64,000 nucleotides of DNA from Acinetobacter sp. WCHA55 (GTDB lineage Bacteria > Pseudomonadota > Gammaproteobacteria > Pseudomonadales > Moraxellaceae): positions 7,327-71,326 of the forward strand of contig NZ_CP032284.1 in assembly GCF_002165305.2 (NCBI RefSeq), read 5' to 3'. A model generated the notes under the pieces. It made no database searches. It was not told where the DNA came from and worked only from the letters and a program-made list of their open reading frames with translations. The position numbers and the translations under genes were made by a program. This document shows positions 47,158 to 57,182 of this stretch, one piece after another; the first letter of the stretch is position 1; every line of letters starts with the position of its first letter.

Positions 47158-47523
47158 TCAGTCGGGGTTCTGGATCAGCCGCACCAGCGTGCAGTCGGGA
47201 TCGATCAGGTAGCCGATCCTCAGGCCGCTCGCCTCCAGTTGCGGAGCTTTGAAGCGCGGCCAGCCGGTGCTTTTTTCCTCGGCTCCCGCCGCGTTCACCA
47301 ATGCCACCATGGCATCGAGATCATCCAACCGCAGGCAACAGCCGAACGAGCTCGTAGCTGGGTCGAGGTCAGGATAGGGGAAGAATTCGAGCTGCAAACC
47401 GCCGCGCTGCAGGATCATCCAGCCGCGATCCTTCCAACTCGTCGCAAAGCCCAGCTTCGCATAAAACGCCTCTGTCACATCGAAATCGCGCGATGGCAGA
47501 TTGGGGGTGACGTGGTCAGCCAT
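47158..47523 (-). CDS. bleMBL: bleomycin resistance protein BRP-MBL
   Basis: 121 residues, glyoxalase/bleomycin-resistance fold: VTPNLPSRDFDVTEAFYAKLGF, DRGWMILQRGGLQLEFFPYPD. It binds and sequesters bleomycin-like drugs. It lies four bases behind blaNDM-1 and is cotranscribed with it. Confidence 0.97.
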   Translation of the reverse strand: MADHVTPNLPSRDFDVTEAFYAKLGFATSWKDRGWMILQRGGLQLEFFPYPDLDPATSSFGCCLRLDDLDAMVALVNAAGAEEKSTGWPRFKAPQLEASGLRIGYLIDPDCTLVRLIQNPD

Positions 47524-47526
47524 GGC

Positions 47527-48339
47527 TCAGCGCAGCTTGTCGGCCATGCGGGCCGTATGAGTGATTGCGGCGCGGCTATCGGGGGCGGAATGGCTCATCA
47601 CGATCATGCTGGCCTTGGGGAACGCCGCACCAAACGCGCGCGCTGACGCGGCGTAGTGCTCAGTGTCGGCATCACCGAGATTGCCGAGCGACTTGGCCTT
47701 GCTGTCCTTGATCAGGCAGCCACCAAAAGCGATGTCGGTGCCGTCGATCCCAACGGTGATATTGTCACTGGTGTGGCCGGGGCCGGGGTAAAATACCTTG
47801 AGCGGGCCAAAGTTGGGCGCGGTTGCTGGTTCGACCCAGCCATTGGCGGCGAAAGTCAGGCTGTGTTGCGCCGCAACCATCCCCTCTTGCGGGGCAAGCT
47901 GGTTCGACAACGCATTGGCATAAGTCGCAATCCCCGCCGCATGCAGCGCGTCCATACCGCCCATCTTGTCCTGATGCGCGTGAGTCACCACCGCCAGCGC
48001 GACCGGCAGGTTGATCTCCTGCTTGATCCAGTTGAGGATCTGGGCGGTCTGGTCATCGGTCCAGGCGGTATCGACCACCAGCACGCGGCCGCCATCCCTG
48101 ACGATCAAACCGTTGGAAGCGACTGCCCCGAAACCCGGCATGTCGAGATAGGAAGTGTGCTGCCAGACATTCGGTGCGAGCTGGCGGAAAACCAGATCGC
48201 CAAACCGTTGGTCGCCAGTTTCCATTTGCTGGCCAATCGTCGGGCGGATTTCACCGGGCATGCACCCGCTCAGCATCAATGCAGCGGCTAATGCGGTGCT
48301 CAGCTTCGCGACCGGGTGCATAATATTGGGCAATTCCAT
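47527..48339 (-). CDS. blaNDM-1: NDM-1 metallo-beta-lactamase
   Basis: 270 residues from ATG 48339. Zinc ligands: HAHQDK (H120, H122, D124), H189 in GPGHTSDN, C208 in FGGCLIKD and H250 in MSHSAPD. The signal has lipobox LSGC (Cys26), so it is a lipoprotein of the outer membrane. Positions that define common variants read P28, V88, D95, D130, E152 and M154, as in NDM-1. It hydrolyses penicillins, cephalosporins and carbapenems. The first six residues (MELPNI) are the same as the start of AphA6, in keeping with the proposed gene-fusion origin. Confidence 0.98.
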
Positions 48340-48414
48340 CAAGTTTTCCTTTTATTCAGCATTAAAAACCCCGCAAATGCGAGGCCTAGTAAATAGATGA
48401 TCTTAATTTGGTTC

Positions 48415-48443
48415 ACTGTAGCAAAAATATGGGGCGAATTCAA
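48415..48443 (-). promoter_or_regulatory. hybrid ISAba125 promoter of blaNDM-1
   Basis: -35 TTGAAT (48443-48438) lies inside the ISAba125 inverted repeat, and -10 TACAGT (48420-48415) in the adjoining DNA, with a 17-bp spacer. It drives blaNDM-1 and bleMBL. Confidence 0.93.
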
Positions 48444-49519
48444 ACATGAGGTGCGACAGTTTCAAAAGCCATATGATAATCAACAAGCTGAGCAAATTTC
48501 TCTAATGGTGTAAGCCAATCTAACGCCTTTCTAGGACGAGTATTCAGTGACATGGCAACTTGATTTAAATAATGCTGATCTGCCTGATTTAAATCAATCC
48601 CTTTAGGTAAATATTGCCTAATTAAACCATTCATATTTTCGCATGTGCCTTTTTGCCAGGGTGAATGTGGGTCACAGAAATATACATCTATGCCTAAATC
48701 TTCTTCGAGTATTTTATGTTCTGACATCTCACGTCCACGGTCATAGGTCAACGTTTTACGCAGTTCTGCAGGTAAATATTTCAGAGCTTCAGTTAAAGCC
48801 TTGCGCACTGATTCTGCCTTTGCATCAGGTAATGTTGCCAAGATACAGAGCCGTGTATTTCGTTCAATAAGTGTTGCTATCGAACTTTTATTGTCTTTAC
48901 CTTTAATTAAATCAGCTTCCCAATGACCCGGTATTTTTCTTTCTTGAACTTCGGCTGGGCGCTCATGAATAGTTTTAATATCCTGTAATATAGAATCTTT
49001 TTTAGGTTCACCGTTAGCTTTTCGCTTTTTATTTTCATGACGTAGACAGGATAATAAGTCTTTTTTCAACTCACCCTTGGGTAATGCTCGTATCGTTGAA
49101 TAAATCGTTGTATGGCTTACATTCATTGTTTGATCCAAATCAGGAAATGTCTTTAAACGCTTTGCTATTTGCTGAGGAGACCATAAACAACGGATCGCTT
49201 CAACAATAAATTTCCAGAGGATTGAATCGATTTTGAGTTTTCTGTGACCACGTCTACGTCTAGCGAAGGTGTTATCAGAAGCATATCGAGCTTGATAAAC
49301 GTCATTGATGCTATTTCTTTTAAGCTCACGATAGATCGTACTAGGATGTCTTTTAATGAGTTCAGCAAATTTTCTGGCTGAAAAGCCTTCTTTTCTTGAC
49401 TCAAGCATTAATGCAGTACGATCTTCAAAGTTAAGATGATGGTATGACAATTTTATATACTCCATAAACCCTTTAAATTAATTAGGTGGTTTATGTCGCA
49501 CTTCAAGTTTTACTCTGCC
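48433..49519 (-). mobile_element. ISAba125, right copy
   Basis: 1,087 bp, same orientation as the left copy, with the same inverted repeats. Its outer end abuts CAT at 49520-49522. Confidence 0.96.
48440..49465 (-). CDS. ISAba125 transposase (IS30 family), right copy
   Basis: 341 residues, same DDE and helix-turn-helix motifs as the left copy; at residue 61 it has Arg (YQARYAS) where the left has Gln (YQAQYAS). Full length. Its 3' end supplies the -35 of the NDM promoter just beyond the stop codon. Confidence 0.96.
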   Translation of the reverse strand: MEYIKLSYHHLNFEDRTALMLESRKEGFSARKFAELIKRHPSTIYRELKRNSINDVYQARYASDNTFARRRRGHRKLKIDSILWKFIVEAIRCLWSPQQIAKRLKTFPDLDQTMNVSHTTIYSTIRALPKGELKKDLLSCLRHENKKRKANGEPKKDSILQDIKTIHERPAEVQERKIPGHWEADLIKGKDNKSSIATLIERNTRLCILATLPDAKAESVRKALTEALKYLPAELRKTLTYDRGREMSEHKILEEDLGIDVYFCDPHSPWQKGTCENMNGLIRQYLPKGIDLNQADQHYLNQVAMSLNTRPRKALDWLTPLEKFAQLVDYHMAFETVAPHV

Positions 49520-49522
49520 CAT
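49520..49522. other. right target-site duplication of Tn125 (CAT)
   Basis: Matches 39418-39420. It lies one base from the stop codon of the adjacent recombinase gene, so that gene was spared. Confidence 0.9.
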
Positions 49523-49523
49523 T

Positions 49524-52500
49524 TTAGACCATTTTCTTTTGACCCAGGGAAGTTACTCCAAGGCATTTCATCTTAAAAAAGATACTTTGTAGTACAATTT
49601 TTTGTATCAGATGATGCTTTGAATCTGCTTTTTTATTACTAATTTTATAATATTTTATTTTAACTTCACTCCCTATTTTTTTATCAAAATCACTTGAACT
49701 TGATTTTTCTATATCTAAGTAGGATTCTACGTCCGAATATATTTTGGTAATAAACTCCACAAATGAATCGTACAATTTTAAATCTTTTTTACAGACTGCT
49801 TCAAAAACTAAAACTGATCGATCATTTTTCAATGAAATTTTATTTTCCAAAATATAATAAAAATTTTTAATTTCTTTTGGGGTAATTTCTTTGTCAATTA
49901 TGAATGGCTGGCATATTCCATATAAATACGACCAATTGATCATTCGCTCCCAATTTAAATCCATTTCTTGCAGATCACGCTCCTCACTTCTAGCTATTTC
50001 TTTATCTTTATAAATATAAAATTGTCTACTAATTGACTTTATTAAGTTAACAAGCTGGTCTTCAGGATTTATGATCCGGTCATTTGCTTTCCATTCCTGA
50101 TATGATTCTAGAAATCTTTTTGGATATAAAAAACTCATTTGTTTTTTTTCAATTTCATCTTTTTTTAAGAATTGCTTTGGATCATTATGTTTTTCAAAAA
50201 CCTTTAAAAAAAACTTAGATTTTTGAAGAATGTTAAAAGCTGATTCATCCTCAGATATCTTTAAGGATTTAAATTGAGCATTAATAATTTTGCTATTTTT
50301 TAGTAATGCACCAATCAATTCAGGCTGATATTTACGTTTTGCTGTATAAAACATGTCTGCAATTAAAATATTAAGATGATGTATATAGCTACTTGCGGTC
50401 ACGTTAAAGTCTTCATGCCCCATTAGATGTGCTAAACGTTGCCATACATCTGCGCTATGTAATGATGCATGATCGATATTTTGCAATATATGCTTTTTAA
50501 GCCTACCTACAAACCTAGAGTCATAGTCAGTAAAACTACAGATAAGCTGGTAGCTGCCTTTCAATAAAATTGCTAAGTGTGATGCAGCACTATGCCTAAA
50601 TGCGTGAAATGTATATGAATGATCACTTGTCCCTAATACCAGATTAAACAAGCTCCTAGTGATTTTTGATAATTGTTGATTTTCAAAGGTGAAGAGTAAT
50701 GTATTCTGTACTTGTAATTCCGCTTCGCTCAAAGAAGCAGCTAAATATTTTTTATAAAAATCACAGAACTCTTTAAATTCATTTGGATTTAAAAAATAGG
50801 ATAAATCAAACTGACGATTTGCATTTTCGTTTTTAACATTACGGTGAGAGTTGGAATGAATTTTTAAAACCAGATTTTCAATATCTGAATTGGATGATTC
50901 ATTTGAAGTCGTATCTTTAGGATCTGACTTTGCTTCGTAATATAAACGATTATTTTTAAGATGACTTCGAAGCTGTGCAGAGTCAAAATCATTGAGACGG
51001 ATGCCTGTCACTTCATCAATACGCAAACCTAGTCTAAATGCGAGTCGATAGACCCATTGCAATGCAACTATGTCATTCCCTGAAATGCCTAAAATGTGTG
51101 GATAATTTTTCACAATTTTCATCATTAATTCAAACATCTGCGGACTAATGGTCCGTGTTTTTAAAAATTTCCCGCTGTCTCTCTGATGTTCATACAAGTA
51201 CGCTACTACTGGTGCATCATGCTTGTTGACCAAATACTGATGAAATGTTTTTAACCTCGCGAAAGAATAGCCAGAGGTGTCGTGCTTTTTATTATCATTT
51301 TTCTCAGCGATTGTTTCCTGCTTTTCCTGATCTTTCATTGATTTTTCTAAAATAAGGTACTCATACATTTCTTCAAATTGTTCTTCGATGGCATTATTCA
51401 AATTTATTTGATATTCTAAAATGTAAATTAAAAAGTCAGAAACGAAGCTGTGATAATAACGTTTTATCGATGCCACCTGAAGTGATGCTTTACCAGAGCC
51501 AGAATTGTAACCTAGCTCATACTTTAACCATTGGCATATCCGTAAATGTGCGATTGCCACCACATAATCAATATATTCCCCCTCTCCAGCTTCATAGGAA
51601 CGTATATCGCCCTCTGATTTATTAATACTTGCGTTCAAAGCTTCATTAAACTTGGCTAGTGTCAACTCTTTACCATCTTCACTAAATGATAAAAGCAATG
51701 ATTTTATATCATTACGTTTACCCATCCGTTTATCATTATAAACTTTAACGTTCTGACCACTAGTAGAAACAGAAAGCTCTACAGTGTGATGAGTATTTTC
51801 AATTCTTTCTTGAATCGTTTTCCAGGTATCAAGCTGATGATAAATAGCTATATGCTGTTCATATATCAAAGGCGTAGTGATAATTTTGTTATTAAGTACA
51901 CTTGTACTCAATAGATCTAAATTTGGAATCTCCTGCCAAAGAACATAATCAATATGCTTGAAAGCAGAAAAACGACGTCGCTCAAACTCTTTGATGAATT
52001 GATGATCAGGAACAACATCTTTAAAGTGTGCTTTTAGCCGCTTATAAAGTAAATCTTCCCGCTTAACTTTTTGATCTTGATCATCGTGTGTTTGCTGCCA
52101 AATACTAAGAGGCGATGTAGACTGTAATGCATAACCTTGGTTACCATGAAGATGCTCTCGGATACGCAAATAACAAAGCATTGAGATTGCGTTAAAATAT
52201 ATTTGCTGTGTTTGCCATAATTCCACATCTCCTTGGCTATCATAACGGTAGAAATTGCCATATTTTTGAGATGAGAGAGTGTATGAGAAAACGTAGGCAT
52301 GATTCTTTGAACCAGAGTAAATTGGCAACAGTCCACTGTCTAGATTCATTTCAAAAATTGCATCATGAATTGCAATAAGCCGTTCAGGATGAATACATCC
52401 TTGATCGAAAATTAATGATATACATAGACATTCAAATAATATGTTTACTAAGTTTTGCTGAGCTTCAACTGTAGATTGTAAACTTATATTTTGAGTCTTT

Positions 52501-52979
52501 TTATTAAGAGAATAGCTCCACTTTTCATAAAATTTTTCTTTAAAATCAGCAAGAATAGCTCCATAACACAACTTGTCCTCTGTTAAAATATTATCGCGGC
52601 GCGGTAATGTTGCTATTTTCCAATCTGGTAATTTAATATCGTAAATTTTTGCATGATCTGGATTTTTTTTTTGCCACTCCTGATACTCTTGTTCACAAAT
52701 AATTTTAAAGTGTTTAAAACACTCCTTGAGGTAAGAGCGGAAATATTTTTTGAGCTGGGAATGCTCACAAACTTTTATTAAAACTTGCTGATAGTTTGTA
52801 AATTTATCAGCAATTCGTTGATCAAGAAGTTTAAAATCAATCTCGACACCATTCACCTTTTTCTGAGTATATTTATGATCAATCAGCTCAGAAATTTGAT
52901 TAAAAATTGCTTTTGTTTCTGTTTCAATCGCATTTTGTAATTGCTCTAGAATCTCTTGATTTAGTTCTTTGTTAATCAC
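49524..52979 (-). CDS. very large tyrosine recombinase (1,151 aa)
   Basis: The catalytic domain lies in residues ~590-900: LGLRIDEVTGIRL (first Arg, about 655), FHAFRHSAASHLA (HxxR, about 793), LMGHEDF (about 853) and the candidate nucleophile in SSYIHHL (about 865). Long N- and C-terminal extensions make it about three times the size of ordinary integrases. It starts at GTG 52979, overlapping the previous gene by eight bases (GTGATTAA). Together with its two partners it resembles multi-integrase transposition units such as Tn554-like or RIT elements, but the sizes differ from both. Confidence 0.88.
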   Translation of the reverse strand: MINKELNQEILEQLQNAIETETKAIFNQISELIDHKYTQKKVNGVEIDFKLLDQRIADKFTNYQQVLIKVCEHSQLKKYFRSYLKECFKHFKIICEQEYQEWQKKNPDHAKIYDIKLPDWKIATLPRRDNILTEDKLCYGAILADFKEKFYEKWSYSLNKKTQNISLQSTVEAQQNLVNILFECLCISLIFDQGCIHPERLIAIHDAIFEMNLDSGLLPIYSGSKNHAYVFSYTLSSQKYGNFYRYDSQGDVELWQTQQIYFNAISMLCYLRIREHLHGNQGYALQSTSPLSIWQQTHDDQDQKVKREDLLYKRLKAHFKDVVPDHQFIKEFERRRFSAFKHIDYVLWQEIPNLDLLSTSVLNNKIITTPLIYEQHIAIYHQLDTWKTIQERIENTHHTVELSVSTSGQNVKVYNDKRMGKRNDIKSLLLSFSEDGKELTLAKFNEALNASINKSEGDIRSYEAGEGEYIDYVVAIAHLRICQWLKYELGYNSGSGKASLQVASIKRYYHSFVSDFLIYILEYQINLNNAIEEQFEEMYEYLILEKSMKDQEKQETIAEKNDNKKHDTSGYSFARLKTFHQYLVNKHDAPVVAYLYEHQRDSGKFLKTRTISPQMFELMMKIVKNYPHILGISGNDIVALQWVYRLAFRLGLRIDEVTGIRLNDFDSAQLRSHLKNNRLYYEAKSDPKDTTSNESSNSDIENLVLKIHSNSHRNVKNENANRQFDLSYFLNPNEFKEFCDFYKKYLAASLSEAELQVQNTLLFTFENQQLSKITRSLFNLVLGTSDHSYTFHAFRHSAASHLAILLKGSYQLICSFTDYDSRFVGRLKKHILQNIDHASLHSADVWQRLAHLMGHEDFNVTASSYIHHLNILIADMFYTAKRKYQPELIGALLKNSKIINAQFKSLKISEDESAFNILQKSKFFLKVFEKHNDPKQFLKKDEIEKKQMSFLYPKRFLESYQEWKANDRIINPEDQLVNLIKSISRQFYIYKDKEIARSEERDLQEMDLNWERMINWSYLYGICQPFIIDKEITPKEIKNFYYILENKISLKNDRSVLVFEAVCKKDLKLYDSFVEFITKIYSDVESYLDIEKSSSSDFDKKIGSEVKIKYYKISNKKADSKHHLIQKIVLQSIFFKMKCLGVTSLGQKKMV

Positions 52980-55338
52980 GCGATTTTTCCTGGGTAAACA
53001 AGTCTAGCTCCAAAATTTCTAATTTTTTCAGTAACGCTTCAACCTGTTGTTGAATTTCTGTTTTGTAATGAAAAGGACTTAAGGATGAAGTATGGCCAAA
53101 CCCCATGGCAATACTATCATGTGCATAAAGGGTATTATGAATATCACTGCTGAGTTCAAGATGGTTTTTGCTAAAATGCCTTGGCCAGTTTTTATAAATC
53201 TGAACTGTTTCTTTCAAGTAATGCGTCACAAAAGCTGCTGACATTGGTGCCAAAGTAAGATTGTCTGCTATTTCTATAAAGTCAACGCTATGCTTTTTGG
53301 AAGTCAGTTGAGGATGGATAAGAATACACAGCATGAATTCATTTTTTTTCCACTGCTCCTGCAGATATTTCATGCCTAATGCAGTGATTGTCTTATCTAT
53401 ATACTCTCTGTATGCATCGAAATGCTTTTGCCAATAACCTACTACAGGCACTAAACGACCTTCTTGTCGTGAACCAATTTTTTTGTCATGAATATAGATA
53501 AATTTTGATTTTGAATCATAATTTTTGATCAAACCTGGCATACCCATCGTGGGTCGTACCGTGAGGCAAATTAAAGACAGATGCCACATCCAAATGCTAT
53601 AAGCATTTAATTTCTCAATCCGATTGGCTTCATCATTCGTTAAAGTAGTCTGTACATAAGCATAAAGATTTTTAAAAAATTGAGTTGCTGCTTTGATAGT
53701 CCAGCAACGCTGACTACCTATACGTTGTTCTCGGTCAAAGATATAACCCGGATGCTGCTTTTTTTTCCATAGATCACCTTTTTTTCGGTTTATTAAACAA
53801 TCAATGTATCTTTTAAAATGTCTATTTATCTCTTCAATATTACGCCCTTCATAGGACCAATTAACCACATGATTCGTATCGTGATTTGCCATTAAGTGTG
53901 CTACGAGATCATCACCTGTCTGCATATTCAGATGGAAATATATTTGCTTTTCTAAAATTCCACATGAAATCTTGTCCAAATTATACGGTTTGAAAAGCTG
54001 CCTTAAAAAACGATTGTATTCAGGAACAGATAGTTCTTGAATAGCATTTTTTTTTAATTGAATAATCCAAGCACTAGGAATATGCCATTTATAAGTGGAT
54101 GCTTTGTTATAGCGCTGTAATTTATCACTCATAATGCCCGAATGATTTACATTCAACTTTGGATCAATCACCCAATAATAAGATACTTCGATTACTTCTG
54201 TTTCTTCTGCTACTTTTGTTTTTTTTATTCTTTTTACTTTTGTTTTTTCTAATATTTTTCCTTTTTCAATCAAATTATTAATATCTTTAAAGATAGTAGG
54301 ACTCAGACCAGTCAGCAGTGACATCATGCCACATAATGCCAAAGAAGATTGATCATAAAAGATTGTACTATTTTCTTTGAGCATTTTATCCTGATAACAA
54401 TCGTGCAATACGTTGTATACCTGATGTAATAAACTGGGTGCTAGATAAAGTGGATTACTTACAAATGGGACTTCACGTCTCTGAATAATTTTTTTGAGCT
54501 TTTCATCGGATATCATAGAACTTGCACGCTTACTGATATCATCATGTGTAGGATCAAGAATAGTTGCTAATTTTTCATCTATCTCGACTTCTGTGTCATC
54601 ATTTTCTATATGAATAGGAGATGACCCTGAGTGGTTTGTTACATCAATCTCCTTTTTTATTCTTTTTATCAAATCCTTGATACTAAGTTTCTTCGATGAA
54701 TTTAATTCCCTGTTGTTAAGCTCATTACAGACAATACAAAATTGCTCAATGTAACGGTCTAAATCTAATGAGATGGAGTGCTTTTGCATCTCTTTACCAG
54801 TTAAAAATTCTTTAAAATTGCTGGTGTTAAATTCATCGATTTTTTTAATTTCATTGGTAATTTTGTCACATGGTATTTTTTTTTCCCCACGGTCTTTAAA
54901 TTGGTTCTGCAGTAACAGTTTTAATGCATAACATAGTTGATTAAATTTCTTATGTACTCTTTCATCATCTACTATTCGCTTAAAATCTATCAGTTTTGTG
55001 TTTGTGATAGGCTCTTTATCTTTAGAACTAGAATTCGGTAAACTGATAAGTTCTTTGAGCATTTCACAAATTAATCCAGTCAACAGATAACCATACTGAT
55101 GCCCTTCTTGTTCAATTTTAGTCCATTGAGTTAAACCAGCCAGAATTTTATGTTCCGTCACAATTCTCTTTTTTTTAATAGTAACCTGGATTTTTTCTGC
55201 AGCAACATACAACTCATTCTTATTTTGAACGTCGAAATCTTTGAAAATAGCTTTTTTTTCACCAAGTGACTGATTTACCCACTTTTCCAATACTTTGATT
55301 TCTTCGTGTAGATCTGACAATCCATCAGTATTAGTCAT
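52972..55338 (-). CDS. second large tyrosine-recombinase-like protein (788 aa)
   Basis: The C-terminal part has a divergent recombinase core: CLTVRPTMGMPG (Arg, about 592), NWPRHFSKNHL (about 716) and MGFGHTSSLSPFHY (about 750) parallel the R / HxxR / GH..Y pattern. The N-terminal ~270 residues are charged and helical. Overlap with the downstream recombinase and five bases spacing to the upstream gene show an operon. Whether it is catalytic or an accessory subunit is unclear. Confidence 0.72.
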   Translation of the reverse strand: MTNTDGLSDLHEEIKVLEKWVNQSLGEKKAIFKDFDVQNKNELYVAAEKIQVTIKKKRIVTEHKILAGLTQWTKIEQEGHQYGYLLTGLICEMLKELISLPNSSSKDKEPITNTKLIDFKRIVDDERVHKKFNQLCYALKLLLQNQFKDRGEKKIPCDKITNEIKKIDEFNTSNFKEFLTGKEMQKHSISLDLDRYIEQFCIVCNELNNRELNSSKKLSIKDLIKRIKKEIDVTNHSGSSPIHIENDDTEVEIDEKLATILDPTHDDISKRASSMISDEKLKKIIQRREVPFVSNPLYLAPSLLHQVYNVLHDCYQDKMLKENSTIFYDQSSLALCGMMSLLTGLSPTIFKDINNLIEKGKILEKTKVKRIKKTKVAEETEVIEVSYYWVIDPKLNVNHSGIMSDKLQRYNKASTYKWHIPSAWIIQLKKNAIQELSVPEYNRFLRQLFKPYNLDKISCGILEKQIYFHLNMQTGDDLVAHLMANHDTNHVVNWSYEGRNIEEINRHFKRYIDCLINRKKGDLWKKKQHPGYIFDREQRIGSQRCWTIKAATQFFKNLYAYVQTTLTNDEANRIEKLNAYSIWMWHLSLICLTVRPTMGMPGLIKNYDSKSKFIYIHDKKIGSRQEGRLVPVVGYWQKHFDAYREYIDKTITALGMKYLQEQWKKNEFMLCILIHPQLTSKKHSVDFIEIADNLTLAPMSAAFVTHYLKETVQIYKNWPRHFSKNHLELSSDIHNTLYAHDSIAMGFGHTSSLSPFHYKTEIQQQVEALLKKLEILELDLFTQEKSRD

Positions 55339-55342
55339 ACAG

Positions 55343-55837
55343 TTACCATAATTTTTCAGGGTAAAAATTGATTTTCAGGTTTCGTTCTAACTTGAGCTTG
55401 AAGTTTTTAGGCAAACCAAAATATTTTTTATAAGTTCTTTGAGTCAATTTTTTAACACAACGCTGCGGTTTTGACTCCACTCTCATATGTTCTGATAACT
55501 TCAGACTTAAGGCCTCGGACAATTGAGTAAAAAAACAAGTAAATAGCACAGCATGCACCTCTTTATGTTGGTGCTTTTTAACCTCTTCAGTTTCTTCAGG
55601 AGCTACATCAATTGTATCGAGTAACCACTTTAAAATTTCAAATTCATCAATGTCTTGATTGTCTTTTGCTGCTTGGTCAAGCATTCTTTTGATTTCATCA
55701 TCCATCTTATTTTTAAGATCCAATACAAAATCTTGAATAAAATCTGGTAAATCTAATATCAAAACGTAACTTAACTTGGTGAAAACTTCAGTTAGAACTT
55801 CAGGTGTTTTTTTTGCATGCCCAATTTTTTCTATCAT
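55343..55837 (-). CDS. small accessory protein of the recombinase operon (164 aa)
   Basis: Helical protein beginning MIEKIGHAKKTPEVLTEVF with a basic C-terminus (KKLTQRTYKKYFGLPKNFKLKLERNLK in part) that could bind DNA. First gene of the recombinase operon, four bases before the 788-residue protein. It is comparable in position and size to TnpC-type accessory proteins, but I see no homology by eye. Confidence 0.65.
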   Translation of the reverse strand: MIEKIGHAKKTPEVLTEVFTKLSYVLILDLPDFIQDFVLDLKNKMDDEIKRMLDQAAKDNQDIDEFEILKWLLDTIDVAPEETEEVKKHQHKEVHAVLFTCFFTQLSEALSLKLSEHMRVESKPQRCVKKLTQRTYKKYFGLPKNFKLKLERNLKINFYPEKLW

Positions 55838-56113
55838 GACTCTCTCAAACGATACTGGCTATACAAGCTCAATACAGTTGAAATGGTTAATTTCTAAATT
55901 TACTACTTAGGCCCAACAGAATATCTTTAGCCTAAAAATACCGATTATGATGTTATATGTTTATATCCAGCTAACACAGAACAGCTCAATGAGTTAACGT
56001 GATATATCACGTAATAACTTTACCATTTGATTTTCCAATATCAAAGTATCGCGATGTCTATATAAGGTTTATCAACAAATCAAAATATTTAAATTATTTG
56101 CCAGTAAAGTTAT
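55838..56113. other. intergenic region upstream of the recombinase operon
   Basis: No gene. It should contain the promoter of the recombinase operon and possibly the element boundary with the plasmid backbone. TGATATATCA near 56000 is a small palindrome. Confidence 0.4.
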
Positions 56114-56177
56114 GAAGTTGTGAAGTTGTGAAGTTGTGAAGTTGTGAAGTTGTGAAGTTGTGAAGTTGTGAAGTTAG
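56114..56177. repeat. seven 8-bp tandem repeats (GAAGTTGT), possible partition sites
   Basis: GAAGTTGT is repeated seven times exactly from 56114 to 56169, followed by a degenerate GAAGTTAG. Read on the minus strand the unit is ACAACTTC, close to the TTACACAAC repeats of the large array at 58.6 kb. It lies just downstream of the RHH partition gene. Confidence 0.85.
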
Positions 56178-56221
56178 GTTATTTAATCTTATAGATTGAA
56201 TAACCTCTTCCATTCTCTATT

Positions 56222-56521
56222 TTATTTAAAACTTTTATCAACGAGCTGCTTAAAATCTTCTAAATTCTGCTCTGCCAGTGACTCTAAAGCTATTCTTACA
56301 ATACTAGATCTGTTAACACGAGCGTTATTACTTTTGATAATTAACTCATCAATTAATTCACTTAATTCTTGGTTTAAAGAAAAGGTACAACGAACGAATT
56401 TCTTTTGTGAAACTTCTAGATCCTTAACTCTTTTATCAGCTCCCGATATGAAATTTTCAACCAGTTTATCCTGATCTGAAAGCTCGTCAGTTTTCTTTTT
56501 TAAACCGCTAAGACCTGCCAT
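56222..56521 (-). CDS. ribbon-helix-helix partition protein (ParB/ParG-like)
   Basis: 99 residues: flexible N-terminus, then a CopG/ParG-type ribbon-helix-helix (KKFVRCTFSLNQELSELI, then ARVNRSSIVRIALESLA). Such proteins bind short direct repeats as centromere-binding and autoregulatory partners of ParA. It starts two bases after the parA stop. Annotated copies are often called ParB, but it is not a KorB-type ParB. Confidence 0.8.
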   Translation of the reverse strand: MAGLSGLKKKTDELSDQDKLVENFISGADKRVKDLEVSQKKFVRCTFSLNQELSELIDELIIKSNNARVNRSSIVRIALESLAEQNLEDFKQLVDKSFK

Positions 56522-56523
56522 AG

Positions 56524-57162
56524 TTATACTCCTAAAAACTCTTGAGCTATCCCTTCAATTTCTGCTTTTGCCTTAGGATCACTTGTTACTTCAAAAACAG
56601 ATAAGCCATTTTCATCTGCATCATCATAAACATTTCGATTTGTCGTGATGTGGTCTAATGCTTTTATTCCGAACGATACACAGGCTTCTTTAGCATCTAA
56701 AATTCGCTGTACTTGTGACGGTAATGTTGGGCATTGTGTAATAATTGCTCTGGCATTCAAATCTGGATTCACTGCTCGTGCCAGTTTTAATACTTGTTCC
56801 ATATGATCCAAAGTCTTTAGATCTCTACGTTTAGGTCTAAAAGGCAATAGCATATGTGTTGCTATAGTCATAGCAGAGCGTAATGCTTCTGAATCTTGCC
56901 CACCAGCATCAATGATAATATCTTCATATCTTTTTGATAAATCTTTTAAAACTTGACGAATATTGCCTGAAGCTTGTACAGATGGGATATTTTTTAAATC
57001 CTCATTCTCATCACGTTCTTTAATCCAGTCAGTTGTTGTGCCTTGAGGATCTGCATCTAGAAGCAGAACATCTCTATTCTTTTCTTGTAAATAAACTGCT
57101 AAGTTTTGGGCAAGGCAGCTTTTACCAGCTCCGCCTTTTTCACCACCTACTAAAATAATCAT
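56524..57162 (-). CDS. parA: ParA-family partition ATPase
   Basis: 212 residues starting MIILVGGEKGGAGKS, the deviant Walker A of ParA/ParF, with LLDADPQGT and DIIIDAGGQD. It positions plasmids using the nucleoid. There is no N-terminal DNA-binding domain, as for ParF types that pair with a ribbon-helix-helix protein. Its ATG lies within short repeats that are likely bound by that partner. Confidence 0.93.
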   Translation of the reverse strand: MIILVGGEKGGAGKSCLAQNLAVYLQEKNRDVLLLDADPQGTTTDWIKERDENEDLKNIPSVQASGNIRQVLKDLSKRYEDIIIDAGGQDSEALRSAMTIATHMLLPFRPKRRDLKTLDHMEQVLKLARAVNPDLNARAIITQCPTLPSQVQRILDAKEACVSFGIKALDHITTNRNVYDDADENGLSVFEVTSDPKAKAEIEGIAQEFLGV

Positions 57163-57182
57163 AAGTTATGTAAGTTACGTAA
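57160..57182 (-). promoter_or_regulatory. parA operator: 9-bp repeats at the start codon
   Basis: On the minus strand TTACGTAAC (57182-57174) and TTACATAAC (57173-57165) are tandem, followed by TTATG whose ATG is the parA start. The same motifs recur in the array at 58.6-59.5 kb, pointing to autoregulation. Confidence 0.65.
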
